From the NCBI GenBank assembly GCA_945878375.1, contig CAMDWG010000001.1, positions 310,001-374,000 on the forward strand: 64,000 nt of DNA. Reading direction: 5' to 3'. Every line of letters starts with the position of its first letter. Positions within the stretch are counted from its first letter, which is position 1. This stretch comes from Roseomonas mucosa. GTDB taxonomy: Bacteria; Pseudomonadota; Alphaproteobacteria; Acetobacterales; Acetobacteraceae. This document shows, one piece after another, positions 9,150 to 18,100 of the stretch. A program made the translations under genes and the position numbers. The notes beneath the pieces are model-generated. The model was not told the origin of the DNA, searched no databases, and was given only the letters and a program-made list of their open reading frames with translations.

Positions 9150-10016
9150 TCAGCCGATGGTGAGGTTCTGGAGGTTCTCCTCCAGCGCCTGAAAGCTCGG
9201 CATGGAGTGGCTGGGCGCCATCTTGCGGCCCGTCTCCACCGCCACCTGCGGCGCATTGCCGTGGAGATGCGCCACCAGCACGGCGCGGATCACCTCGAAA
9301 TACTTGCACTCCTCCTCCACCACGCTTTTCAGCCGCGTCGCCAGCGGGCCCATCAGCCCATAGGCGAGCAGCACGCCGAGGAAGGTGCCGACCAGCGCGC
9401 CGCCGATCATCTTGCCCAGCACCGCCGGCGGCTGGTCGATGGAGGCCATGGTCTTGATCACGCCCAGCACCGCCGCGACGATGCCGAGCGCGGGCAGCGC
9501 GTCGGCGATGGTCTGCAAGGCATGAGAGGGGTGCATCTCCTCCTCCTTCAGCTTCTTCAGCTCCCGCGCCATCACATCCTCGATCTGGTGCGGGTCGTCG
9601 GCATTCATGCCGATCATGCGGAGATAGTCGCAGACCAGCGTCACGGTGTGCGTGTCGGCAGCGATCTTCGGGAATTTCTGGAAGGCCGCGCTTTCCTGCG
9701 GCCGTTCGATATGCGCTTCCAGCGCCATCGCGCCCTTCTGCTGCGCCAGGCGCACGAACCAGTAGAGCAGCGACAGGATATCGACATAGTCGGACTTGCT
9801 GTAGCGTGGGCCCTTCAGGATCTTCTTGAAGCCGCCGAGCGTGTGTTTCACGTCGTGCATGCTGTTGGCCATGATGAAGGATCCGATGGCGGCGCCACCG
9901 ATCATCATCATCTCGAAGGGCAGCGCGGTCAGGATGATGCCGAACTTGCCGCCGGCGATCAGATAGCCGCCGAACACCATCGCCAGCAGGAAGACGAAAC
10001 CGATGATGGCGGTCAT
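9150..10016 (-). CDS. motA: Flagellar motor stator protein MotA
   Basis: 288 residues, typical MotA length. Two N-terminal membrane segments (about 2-20 and 30-50), a large cytoplasmic loop rich in charged residues (about 55-160), and two C-terminal segments including PALGIVAAVLGVI with the conserved proline that faces the MotB aspartate. It forms the proton-driven stator with MotB. No other flagellar genes lie in the window, so the stator pair is separate from the main flagellar cluster. The start overlaps the motB stop (ATGA). Confidence 0.96.
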   Translation of the reverse strand: MTAIIGFVFLLAMVFGGYLIAGGKFGIILTALPFEMMMIGGAAIGSFIMANSMHDVKHTLGGFKKILKGPRYSKSDYVDILSLLYWFVRLAQQKGAMALEAHIERPQESAAFQKFPKIAADTHTVTLVCDYLRMIGMNADDPHQIEDVMARELKKLKEEEMHPSHALQTIADALPALGIVAAVLGVIKTMASIDQPPAVLGKMIGGALVGTFLGVLLAYGLMGPLATRLKSVVEEECKYFEVIRAVLVAHLHGNAPQVAVETGRKMAPSHSMPSFQALEENLQNLTIG

Positions 10017-11185
10017 GGCGTGGCCGGTGCCTCGTGCAGCAGGGTGATGGCCACGCGCCGATTGGCCGCGGCGGTCGGCGCATCAGGCAGCAGCGGCTGG
10101 CGTTCGGCATAGCCGGCGACGCTGCGGATGCGCGCCTCCGGCAGTCCCGCATCGGTCAGCAGCCGCCGCGTCGTATTGGCGCGATCCGCCGAGAGATCCC
10201 AATTCGACCTCTCGCCGCCGCCGCGAAACGGCGTGGCGTCGGTGTGACCGGTGATGGCGATCGGGTTGGGCAGTCGCTGTGCCACCTGCGCCACGCGCGC
10301 GATCAACTGCCGCGCGCGGTCATTCGGCGCGGCACCACCCAGCGCGAACATCGGCTGGCGTTCGGCATCCAGCAGCTGGATGCGAAGCCCTTCCGGGGTC
10401 TGCTCGATCCGCAATTGCTGGCCAAGCTCGGCCAGGGCGGGATCGGCCGCGACGGCGCGGCGGATATCCTCGGCGGCGCGCTCGAAGGCCGCGCGCTCTC
10501 GCCGCCGGTATTCGCCGCGCAGATCGGAATCGGAGATGTTGCGCGGATCGGTGGCCTGGCCGGCCGCAGCCTCCGCCGCCGCGCGTTCCGCGGCCTCACG
10601 CTCGCGCCGCGCATGTTCGGCGCGCAGCTCCTCGTCCGACAGGGTCCGGGCATCGCTGCCCTGCCCCGGCCCATCGGCTTCCGCCGTGGGGGCGTGTTCC
10701 GCCAGCCGCGCGCGGGGGTCCTGGTCGCCGGGCGGGGCATCGGCGCGGGCCGTGCGGACCGTACGGGGCGCATTGTCCTCATCCTCGCCCTCCGCCGCTT
10801 CCCGGAAGAAGATGGGGCGCGCGGGGGTGGTGCTGTCGTCCTCGATCTCGACATCGGGCAGCACGGGCAGCGGGCCGCGCTGCACCGTGATGGCGCCCGC
10901 ATCCTGCGACATCTGCGCCGTCTGGTGCGGCGTGCTGCCGCCGAAGGGATCGCCGGAGCCGCTCTGGCTGCGGCCGAAGACATTGGCGGGGGCGAAGTAA
11001 TCCGCGATGCCCTGGCGCTGTTCCTCGGTGGTGGCGTTCAGCAGCCACATCAGCAGGAAGAAGGCCATCATCGCGGTGACGAAATCGGCATAGGCGACCT
11101 TCCACGCGCCACCATGGTGACCGTGCCCGCCTTCCTCGACCTTCCTCAGGACGATCGTCGTCCCGTCCTTGCCGCCCCGTGCCAT
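10013..11185 (-). CDS. motB: Flagellar motor stator protein MotB
   Basis: 390 residues. The single membrane segment YADFVTAMMAFFLLMWLL carries the proton-binding Asp (about residue 34). A long, charged, low-complexity linker (about 60-270) rich in Glu, Arg and Ala connects to an OmpA-like peptidoglycan-binding domain with ITGHTDATPF and NWDLSADRAN. The linker is longer than in enterobacterial MotB, a common feature in alphaproteobacteria. It precedes and overlaps motA by four bases. Confidence 0.95.
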   Translation of the reverse strand: MARGGKDGTTIVLRKVEEGGHGHHGGAWKVAYADFVTAMMAFFLLMWLLNATTEEQRQGIADYFAPANVFGRSQSGSGDPFGGSTPHQTAQMSQDAGAITVQRGPLPVLPDVEIEDDSTTPARPIFFREAAEGEDEDNAPRTVRTARADAPPGDQDPRARLAEHAPTAEADGPGQGSDARTLSDEELRAEHARREREAAERAAAEAAAGQATDPRNISDSDLRGEYRRRERAAFERAAEDIRRAVAADPALAELGQQLRIEQTPEGLRIQLLDAERQPMFALGGAAPNDRARQLIARVAQVAQRLPNPIAITGHTDATPFRGGGERSNWDLSADRANTTRRLLTDAGLPEARIRSVAGYAERQPLLPDAPTAAANRRVAITLLHEAPATP

Positions 11186-11235
11186 TCATGCCCCTTCCGC
11201 GGGGCGTCATGGCAGGGGCAGGGTTAAGGCCTTCC

Positions 11236-12663
11236 TTACAGCCGCGGCCTCGCCCTCGGCTGGGTGGTCTCGAAGCGGAAGGGCGCGGCGCTGTCCTCAT
11301 TCGGGTCCAGCGTCAGCCGGTGCTCCAGCGGCGGAAAGGCGCGGGACCGGCAATCGACGCGGTCGCATAGCCGGCAGGACAGGCCGATCCCCACCGCCGC
11401 GCGGGCGATCTCGATCCCATCCGCATAGGCGATCTCCCCGGCCCGGGCGATGTCGCAGCCCATGGCAACGACATGCATCGGCGCCGGTTCGCCCCAGCGT
11501 GTGGTGGGCGATGCGATGGCGCGCGCGAAGGTGAGGAAGGCCGCGCCATCGGGCAGCTGCGCCACCTGCACCTGCGTCTCGCCTGGATGGGCGAAGGCGC
11601 GGTGGACGATCCATTTCGGGCAGGACCCGCCGAAGCGCGCGAAGGGAAACCCCGCCGCCGAAAAGCGCTTGTCCACATTCCCCGCCGGATCGACGCGCAG
11701 GAAGAAGAAGGGCACGCCCCGCGCCGCACCGCCTTCGCCCGGGCGCTGCAGGGTGGACAGCCGGTGTGCCGCCTGTTCGAAGCTGACGCCGAAGCGCGCG
11801 GCCAGAGCTTCCACCTCATGCCGCAATTCGCGCGCGGCGCCGAGGAAGGGCGCATAGGGCATCAGCAGCGCCGCCGCCGCGTAGTTCAACAGCCCCAGCC
11901 GGATCAGCGAAGCCGCATCCGCGCTGGTCGGTTCGGCCGGGGCGACCACTGCCTCCACAGCCTCCCGCGATTCCAGCAGCATCAGCTGGAAGGCCATCTG
12001 GAAGCCGCGGCTTTCGCGCGGCAGGGATTCCGAGAGATCCAGCCGGCGCAGCTGCGGGTCATAGCGGCGCAGCGCGCCATCCAGGCGCCCGACGGCGACG
12101 GTCACGCCATGGGTGCGCCGCAAGCGTTCGGCGATGGCGTGGTTCATCTCGGCCGGCGTCGCGCGCAATGCGGCGCCGAGCGCCTCCGCCGCCGCCTCCA
12201 GCGTGGGGAAGTGGTTCGCGTGGTCGTGGAAGAAGTCTCGCGCTTCCTCCGTCGGCAGCAGGATGCGCCGGCCCGTGGGCAAAGCGAGGCCCGACGCATC
12301 CTCCTTCGCCACGCGCCAGGCGCGATACAGCGCCAGCATCGCGCGCGCCGCATTCGGCGCGGAGGCCGCGAGCACCGCGACCTCCTGCTCCGGCACCTCC
12401 TCCAGCCCGAGCAGCGGGTCCGACAGCACTTCCCGCAGCCCAGCCTCGGCCTGTCGTTCCCGGTTGCCCGACAGGGTGGCGAGATCGACCGACAGATGCT
12501 CGCCGAGCTTGATCAGCAGGCTGGCCGTGACGCTGCGCTGGTCATGCTCGATCAGGTTCAGATAGCTCGCGGAGATGCCGAGCCGCGCCGCGAGCGCCTG
12601 CTGCGTCAGGCCGCGTTCCATGCGGAGCCTGCGGATGGTGCGGCCGATCAGGGGGCGCGCCAT
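11236..12663 (-). CDS. ScfR/RamB-type XRE transcriptional regulator of short-chain carbon metabolism
   Basis: 475 residues. N-terminal XRE helix-turn-helix (about 7-62, with LTQQALAARLGIS and SYLNLIEHDQRS), a central IrrE/ImmA-like region, and a C-terminal DUF2083 region ending in the Cys pattern CRLCDRVDC. This architecture is that of the ScfR/RamB/PrpR group, which responds to short-chain acyl-CoA and controls glyoxylate-shunt or methylcitrate genes. It is divergent from isocitrate lyase, so direct control of that gene is the simplest inference. Confidence 0.88.
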   Translation of the reverse strand: MARPLIGRTIRRLRMERGLTQQALAARLGISASYLNLIEHDQRSVTASLLIKLGEHLSVDLATLSGNRERQAEAGLREVLSDPLLGLEEVPEQEVAVLAASAPNAARAMLALYRAWRVAKEDASGLALPTGRRILLPTEEARDFFHDHANHFPTLEAAAEALGAALRATPAEMNHAIAERLRRTHGVTVAVGRLDGALRRYDPQLRRLDLSESLPRESRGFQMAFQLMLLESREAVEAVVAPAEPTSADAASLIRLGLLNYAAAALLMPYAPFLGAARELRHEVEALAARFGVSFEQAAHRLSTLQRPGEGGAARGVPFFFLRVDPAGNVDKRFSAAGFPFARFGGSCPKWIVHRAFAHPGETQVQVAQLPDGAAFLTFARAIASPTTRWGEPAPMHVVAMGCDIARAGEIAYADGIEIARAAVGIGLSCRLCDRVDCRSRAFPPLEHRLTLDPNEDSAAPFRFETTQPRARPRL

Positions 12664-12808
12664 GTGGTGTCCTTTACAAATTCACGGCCCGCCCCTGTGA
12701 AGACCGCACAGGCTTGCGGGGCGAAGCCCAGGATTCCAGCTGAACTTCGGCGGTGCAATGTGAATTATTGACGGGAGCCGCGCGGCAGGATGCGCGGCGC
12801 AGGAGCCC
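12664..12808. promoter_or_regulatory. Divergent control region, scfR-like gene / aceA
   Basis: 145 bases separate the regulator and isocitrate lyase starts. TTTACAAATTCAC (12673-12685) resembles the TTTGCAAA core reported for RamB-type regulators with one difference. A GTGAATTATTG (12760-12770) gives an inverted AATTCAC/GTGAATT pair across the region. An AGGAG ribosome site (12801-12805) precedes the aceA start. Operator assignment is inference. Confidence 0.4.
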
Positions 12809-14143
12809 ATGATGACCCGCCCCACCGCATCCCCCAGCTTCGCGCCCGATGGCAGCACCGGCTTCGGCGGGGGCGCCCCGCAGCCCGGCCGCTTCGACGG
12901 CATCCGCCGCGACTACACACCAGCCGATGTCGCGAGGCTCGCGGGGTCCTTCCGGATCCAACACACAATGGCCGATATGGGCGCGCGGCGGCTTTGGCAG
13001 CTGCTGAAGACCGAGCCCTTCGTGAACACGCTCGGCGCGCTGACCGGGATGCAGGCGGTGCAGCAGGTGAAGGCCGGGCTGAAGGCCATCTACCTCTCCG
13101 GCTGGCAGGTGGCGGCGGATGCCAATACGGGCGGGGAGATGTATCCGGACCAGTCGCTCTATCCCGTGGACAGCGTTCCGAATGTCGTCCGCCGCATCAA
13201 CAACGCGCTGCGCCGCTGCGACCAGATCGCGGTGCAGGAAGGGAAAGGGGACACGACGCACTACATGGCACCGATCATCGCCGATGCGGAAGCCGGCTTC
13301 GGCGGCGCGCTGAACGCCTATGAGCTGATGCGCCATATGATCGAGGCCGGCGCGGCCGGCGTGCATTTCGAGGACCAGCTGAGCTCCGAGAAGAAGTGCG
13401 GCCATCTGGGCGGCAAGGTGCTGGTGCCGATCCAGCAGCATATCCGCACGCTGAACGCCGCGCGGCTTGCCGCCGATGTGGAAGGCGTGCCGACGGTGCT
13501 GCTCTGCCGGACGGATGCCGAATCCGCGCAGCTGTTGACCGCCGATGTCGATGAACGCGACCGCCCCTTCCTGACCGGGGACCGCACGCCAGAGGGCTTC
13601 TTCCGCATCAAGCCCCGCGCGGGCAAGGCCTATGCCATCGCCCGCAGCCTGGCCTATGCGCCTTACGCCGACCTGCTGTGGTGGGAGACGTCCGACCCCG
13701 ATCTGCAGGATGCGCGCGACTTCGCGGAGGCGATCCACCGCGAATTCCCCGGCAAGATGCTGGCCTATAACTGCTCGCCCAGCTTCAACTGGCAGCGGAA
13801 GATGGGTGTCGAAGCGGCGGTGCGCTTCCAGCGCGAGATCGGCGCGATGGGCTACAAATTCCAGTTCGTGACGCTCGCGGGCTTCCACAGCCTGAACCTG
13901 TCCATGTTCAAGCTGGCGCGCGGCTATGCCGAGCGCGGCATGGGCGCCTATTCCGAATTGCAGCAGGCCGAATTCGCCGAGGAAGCGAACGGCTTCACCG
14001 CCGTGCGCCACCAGCGCGAAGTGGGCGTTGGCTATTTCGACGCGGTCGCGACTGCGGCCAGCGGCGGCACGGCCAGCACGACCGCGCTCGCGACCAGCAC
14101 GGAAGCCGCGCAGTTCCACGACGAACACGCACCCGCGCACTGA
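12809..14143 (+). CDS. aceA: Isocitrate lyase
   Basis: 444 residues, within the usual size for the class of about 430. The catalytic signature KKCGHLGGK is at about 195-203, with FEDQ just upstream and YNCSPSFNW later in the barrel. It cleaves isocitrate to succinate and glyoxylate in the glyoxylate shunt, needed for growth on acetate or fatty acids. Two adjacent ATGs (12809, 12812) follow an AGGAG ribosome site. The adjacent divergent ScfR regulator supports induction by C2 or short-chain substrates. No malate synthase gene lies in the window. Confidence 0.96.
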   Translation: MMTRPTASPSFAPDGSTGFGGGAPQPGRFDGIRRDYTPADVARLAGSFRIQHTMADMGARRLWQLLKTEPFVNTLGALTGMQAVQQVKAGLKAIYLSGWQVAADANTGGEMYPDQSLYPVDSVPNVVRRINNALRRCDQIAVQEGKGDTTHYMAPIIADAEAGFGGALNAYELMRHMIEAGAAGVHFEDQLSSEKKCGHLGGKVLVPIQQHIRTLNAARLAADVEGVPTVLLCRTDAESAQLLTADVDERDRPFLTGDRTPEGFFRIKPRAGKAYAIARSLAYAPYADLLWWETSDPDLQDARDFAEAIHREFPGKMLAYNCSPSFNWQRKMGVEAAVRFQREIGAMGYKFQFVTLAGFHSLNLSMFKLARGYAERGMGAYSELQQAEFAEEANGFTAVRHQREVGVGYFDAVATAASGGTASTTALATSTEAAQFHDEHAPAH

Positions 14144-14177
14144 TCCCCGCAGCCTCGATCCAGGAAGGACTCCGACC

Positions 14178-14381
14178 ATGAACCACGACCAGCACGATGA
14201 CGGCCTGGTGCATGCGCATGGCTGGGCCACGGAACCACCACCTTCGGTGGGCGAGTTGCTCCGCCCCGCCGCCGCGCGCATCGCGACGACGAAGGCGGCG
14301 GAGCCCGACCATGATGACGGGCTGGTGCACCATCACGGCTGGGCCTGCGGCCAGCGCGGCACGATGGGCTTCACGAGCTGA
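14178..14381 (+). CDS. Small His-rich protein with duplicated HDDGLVH(A/H)HGWA motif
   Basis: 67 residues from an ATG with an AGGAAGGA ribosome site eight bases upstream, 34 bases after the aceA stop and therefore probably co-transcribed. The motif HDDGLVHAHGWA (about 5-16) recurs as HDDGLVHHHGWA (about 46-57), separated by an Ala-rich linker. The clustered His and Asp suggest metal binding, which is inference. I do not recognise the family. No signal peptide or membrane segment is present. Conservation of the duplicate at protein level argues that the frame is coding. Confidence 0.7.
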   Translation: MNHDQHDDGLVHAHGWATEPPPSVGELLRPAAARIATTKAAEPDHDDGLVHHHGWACGQRGTMGFTS

Positions 14382-14429
14382 ACGACAAGGCCCGAGCCGG
14401 CGGCACCCCGCCGCCGGCTCGCGGCCACC

Positions 14430-15410
14430 TCACATCGCCAGCGCCTGCGCGAAAACCGCCGGGTCCACATTCCCGCCGCTGATCACCACGCCGACCGTCT
14501 TCCCCTTCGCATCCACCTTGCCGGCCAGCACCGCCGCCAGCGCCACCGCGCCGCCGGGTTACGAAACGACCTTCAGATGTTCGAAGGCGAAGCGCATGGC
14601 CCGGAACACCTCCTCCCGCGTCACCACCACACCGCCCGCGAGGCGCGGTTGGTTCACCGCGAAGGTGATTGCGCCGGGGCGCATCGACAGCAGCGCGTCG
14701 CAGAGCGTCTCGCCCTGCCCGTCATTGGCGATGCGCGCCCCAGCCTCCAGGCTGCGCTTCGTGTCGTCCCAGCCTTCCGGTTCCACCGCGAAGACGCTTG
14801 TGGCGGGGGATGCGCCTTCCGCGGCCAGGGCGCAGCCCGCGATCAGCCCGCCGCCGCCGGTGCAGACCGCGAGCGAATCGAGCGCGAGCCCGGCCGCCGC
14901 CGCATCCTCGAACAATTCGAGCGCGAGCGTGCCCTGGCCCGCGATGACATCCGGATGGTCGAAGGGCGGCAGCACGATGGAGCCGCGCTCGGCGGCAAGC
15001 TTCTCGGCCAGCGCCTCCCGATCCGTCGTCTTGCGGTCGAAGAAGGCGATCTCCGCCCCCCAGCGCCGCGTGCTCTCCACCTTGATGCCGGGCGCATCGG
15101 CCGGCATCGCGATCAGCGCCGGCATGCCGAGCATCGCCGCAGCACAAGCCGTGGCCTGGCCGTGATTGCCGGAGGAATGCGTCACCACGCCCGCCTTGCG
15201 TTGCGCCGCGTCCAGCTTCAGCGCGGCGTTGGTCGCGCCCCGCAGCTTGAAGCTGCCGGTGCGCTGCAAGGGCTCTGGCTTCACCAGGATCGTGCCCCCC
15301 GTCAGCTGATCCAGCAGCGCATGGCGCAGCATCGGCGTGCGGACGATATGCGGCGCGATCCGCAGGGCGGCGGCGCGGACATCGGCGTGGGTGGGCGTCG
15401 AAGCGCTCAT
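14430..15410 (-). pseudogene. Threonine/serine dehydratase interrupted by an in-frame TAA
   Basis: PLP-dependent fold-type II enzyme resembling threonine/serine dehydratases. The PLP lysine is in GSFKLRGA (K55), with SSGNHGQA and the Gly-rich GGGGLIAG phosphate loop. The frame hits TAA at 14559-14561 (codon 284), yet the same frame continues after it with PGGAVALAA, VVISGGNVDP and a natural TGA at 14430. The stop sits exactly where relatives carry the Glu of EPGGA, so one substitution (GAA to TAA) explains it. The truncated product lacks the last 42 residues including a core strand, so it is probably inactive, unless this is a sequencing error. The start overlaps the upstream oxidoreductase stop (ATGA). 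Confidence 0.88.
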
Positions 15411-16528
15411 GCGCGGGGTCCTCGGAAGCGGTTCGGATCGACAAGGGGCAGGATGGCGGCCAGCGCGCCGGGATCCGTGCCCCGCACCAGCGCGGCGATC
15501 AGCGCGCCGGCGGCCGGCGCGGTCTGGATGCCGTAGCCGCCCTGGCCGATGAACCAGAAGAAGCCGGGCGAAGCCGCATCCGGCCCGATCGCCAGCGAAC
15601 GGTCCGGCGTGAAGCTCCGCAACCCCGCCCAGCGATGCTCGACGCGGTGGACGGGGATATCGAGCGCGGCCTGCATGCGATCCACCGCGATGGCGACATC
15701 GAGTTCATCGGGCTGCACATCATGCGGCGGCATGTCGGTCTCATCGGCCGGGGAGACCATCAGCTTGCGTCGCGCCTCGGGCCGCACATACCAGGAATGC
15801 CCGGCATCCCCGACCAACGGCCAATCCGCGCAATCATGCTCGCCCGGATCGACGATCAGCGCGGTGCGGCGCTTGGGCTGCAGGCCGATCGGCGCGACAT
15901 CCGCGATGCGCGCGACCTCATCGCCCCAAGCGCCGGCGGCGTTGACGAGGACGGGCGCGGTGAAGGTCGCGCCCGTGGAGGTTTCAGCGTGCCAGCCGCC
16001 GCCCTGGCGCGTGATCCGGCCGGCCTTGTGGCGCAGCGCGATCACGCCCCCCGCGCGGCGGAGCAGCTGGAGAAAACCCTGGTGCAGCCCGGCGACATCC
16101 ATGTCGAAGGCATCGCGTTCAATGGCGGCGGCCACGGGATAGTCGCGCCGCAGCGCGGGCACCATCGCCGCGACCTCCTCCACCGCGATGGGCTCCAGCC
16201 CCTCCCCGGCATCGAGCATCGCCTGCAACGCATCGCGCTGGCTGGCGGGCGCGAGCGTGACCACGGCGCGCTGCGCGAAGATCGGCCCGGGTGCGAATCC
16301 CGCGGGCGGCGCCTCGAAGAAGGGGCGGGAGGCGACGGTCAGCGCGCGCACATCGGCCGGGCCGTAGTTGCGGATCCAGATGGCGGCGGAGCGGCCGGTG
16401 GTGTGGTAGCCGGCGCTTTCTTCCGCTTCCACCAGCGCGACGCGGTGGGTCGTGGCGAGATGCGCGGCCGCCGTCGCGCCAGCCATGCCGGCGCCGATCA
16501 CGATCGCATCGAAATTGGCTGTCTCCAT
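15407..16528 (-). CDS. FAD-dependent amino-acid/amine oxidoreductase (DadA/DAO-type)
   Basis: 373 residues. Dinucleotide-binding motif VIGAGMAGATAA at the N-terminus, TTGRSAAIW in the flavin-contacting loop, and a C-terminal FFWFIGQGGYGIQTAPA segment typical of the DAO superfamily (glycine/D-amino-acid oxidases and dehydrogenases). It probably oxidises an amine or D-amino acid; the substrate is not determinable. Coupling by ATGA to the threonine dehydratase-like gene suggests a small amino-acid catabolic operon, divergent from the ABC importer with 143 bases between. Confidence 0.85.
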   Translation of the reverse strand: METANFDAIVIGAGMAGATAAAHLATTHRVALVEAEESAGYHTTGRSAAIWIRNYGPADVRALTVASRPFFEAPPAGFAPGPIFAQRAVVTLAPASQRDALQAMLDAGEGLEPIAVEEVAAMVPALRRDYPVAAAIERDAFDMDVAGLHQGFLQLLRRAGGVIALRHKAGRITRQGGGWHAETSTGATFTAPVLVNAAGAWGDEVARIADVAPIGLQPKRRTALIVDPGEHDCADWPLVGDAGHSWYVRPEARRKLMVSPADETDMPPHDVQPDELDVAIAVDRMQAALDIPVHRVEHRWAGLRSFTPDRSLAIGPDAASPGFFWFIGQGGYGIQTAPAAGALIAALVRGTDPGALAAILPLVDPNRFRGPRA

Positions 16529-16671
16529 GCTCGCATGGTCCTGCCGCCGGGCTGGGCGGTCAACCGGACGCGTCACGCGGAGGCTTGCGGTCGGGACCAA
16601 GCGATGTCTAACCTTGCGCCGCTGACAACAGGCACGGCCGCCCAAGACCGGTCGCACGGAGGAAAAACGCG

Positions 16672-18030
16672 ATGTCCAAGGGAATTTCCCGCCGCGGTGC
16701 CATGCGCGCCGGCGCCGGTGTTTTGGCGGCAGGGGCGCTTGGTGCACCCATGGTGCATGCTCAGGGCACGGGCGGCACACTGCGCTGCGGCTTCTGGGAC
16801 CACTGGGTTCCGGCCGGCAACGGTATCCTGCGCGAGCTTTGCGCGGAATGGGGCCGGGCCAACCGGGTCGAGGTGAACATCGACTTCATCACCTCGGTCG
16901 GCAACCAGAACCTTCTGACCATTGCCGCCCAGGCACAGAGCCGGTCGGGCCATGACCTCCTGTCCTTCCCGACCTGGGAGCCGGCGGCGAAGGCCGACCT
17001 GCTCGAGCCGGTCGACGACGTGATGGGCCGGCTCATCCAGAAATACGGCGCGGTGACGCCGGCGGCCGAATACCTCGGCAAGATCCGCGGCAAGTGGGTG
17101 GCCATCCCGGCCGTCTCCGGCACGCAGATGAAGCCCGCCTGCGTGCGCTTCGACCTGCTGCAGCAGCATGCCGGCATCGACATCCGCGCGATGTGGCCGG
17201 CCGAGAACCGCCAGGGACCGGGTGCCGACACCTGGAACTGGGACACCTTCCTGCGCGCGGCGGAAGCTTGCCATCGCGCCGGCGTGCCCTTCGGCATGCC
17301 GATGGGATCCTTCACCGACGCGGTCGACGCGGTCGGCGCCATCTTCGCCTCCTTCGGCGCCTTCATGATGGATGAGCGCGGCAATGTTACGGTGCGCGGC
17401 AATGCGAAGCTGCGCACGGCGGTGGAATACATGGTCCGCCTGTCCCGCTTCCTGCCCAACGACGTCTGGGCCTGGGACGATGCGTCGAACAACCGCGCGC
17501 TGATCTCGGGCCGCTCGGCGCTGATCTTCAACCCGCCCTCGGCCTGGGCAGTGGCGAAGCGCGATGCGCCGCAGGTCTCGGCGAATTGCTGGACGGTGCC
17601 GATGCCCGCCGGCCCCGAAGGACGCTTCGCGCCCTACCTGCCGTATTTCTGGGGCATCTGGTCCTTCAGCCGGATGAAGCCTGCGGCGAAGAGCCTGCTC
17701 GAATTCCTCTCCGAGCGCACCCAGGCCGAGCGGCAGACCACCACCTCGAACGGCTACGACATCCCGCCGTTCCTGAGCATGAACGACTTCCCGATCTGGG
17801 CGAATGAGGGCCCGCCGACCGGGACGGTGTTCAACTATCCGCTCAAGCCGCACCACAATGCGCGCACGAGCGTGGCCATGGCGCCGGCCCCGGCCGAGTT
17901 CGCGGTGCAGGCCTACCAGCAGGCGCTCAACACCAAGGTGGTGGCGCGCGTCGTGCAGGGTGGCGAGACGGTCGACCAGGCGCTGACCTGGCTCGAGCGC
18001 GAGCTGACCAATATCCGCCGCGGCGGCTGA
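16672..18030 (+). CDS. ABC transporter substrate-binding protein (carbohydrate type, Tat signal)
   Basis: 452 residues. The N-terminus carries a twin-Arg signal (ISRRGAM followed by a hydrophobic stretch, probable cleavage after VHAQ near 31), so it is likely exported folded. The mature part looks like a family 1 extracellular solute-binding protein, with WNWDTFLRAAEACHRAGVPFG and a C-terminal lobe. A GGAGG ribosome site precedes the ATG. It is the first gene of an importer operon with two permeases and an ATPase. The substrate is probably a sugar, polyol or related compound (inference). Confidence 0.9.
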   Translation: MSKGISRRGAMRAGAGVLAAGALGAPMVHAQGTGGTLRCGFWDHWVPAGNGILRELCAEWGRANRVEVNIDFITSVGNQNLLTIAAQAQSRSGHDLLSFPTWEPAAKADLLEPVDDVMGRLIQKYGAVTPAAEYLGKIRGKWVAIPAVSGTQMKPACVRFDLLQQHAGIDIRAMWPAENRQGPGADTWNWDTFLRAAEACHRAGVPFGMPMGSFTDAVDAVGAIFASFGAFMMDERGNVTVRGNAKLRTAVEYMVRLSRFLPNDVWAWDDASNNRALISGRSALIFNPPSAWAVAKRDAPQVSANCWTVPMPAGPEGRFAPYLPYFWGIWSFSRMKPAAKSLLEFLSERTQAERQTTTSNGYDIPPFLSMNDFPIWANEGPPTGTVFNYPLKPHHNARTSVAMAPAPAEFAVQAYQQALNTKVVARVVQGGETVDQALTWLERELTNIRRGG

Positions 18031-18100
18031 CGCCAGCCAGCAGGTGCGGGCGGGCGGCCATGTGCCGTCCGCCCAGGCCTGAACGAAAGTGGAGAGATCG

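Noticed and set aside
14559-14561. TAA as a selenocysteine- or pyrrolysine-type recoding site
   Set aside because: Known recoding of that kind uses TGA or TAG, the residue expected here is Glu, and no recoding structure is evident.
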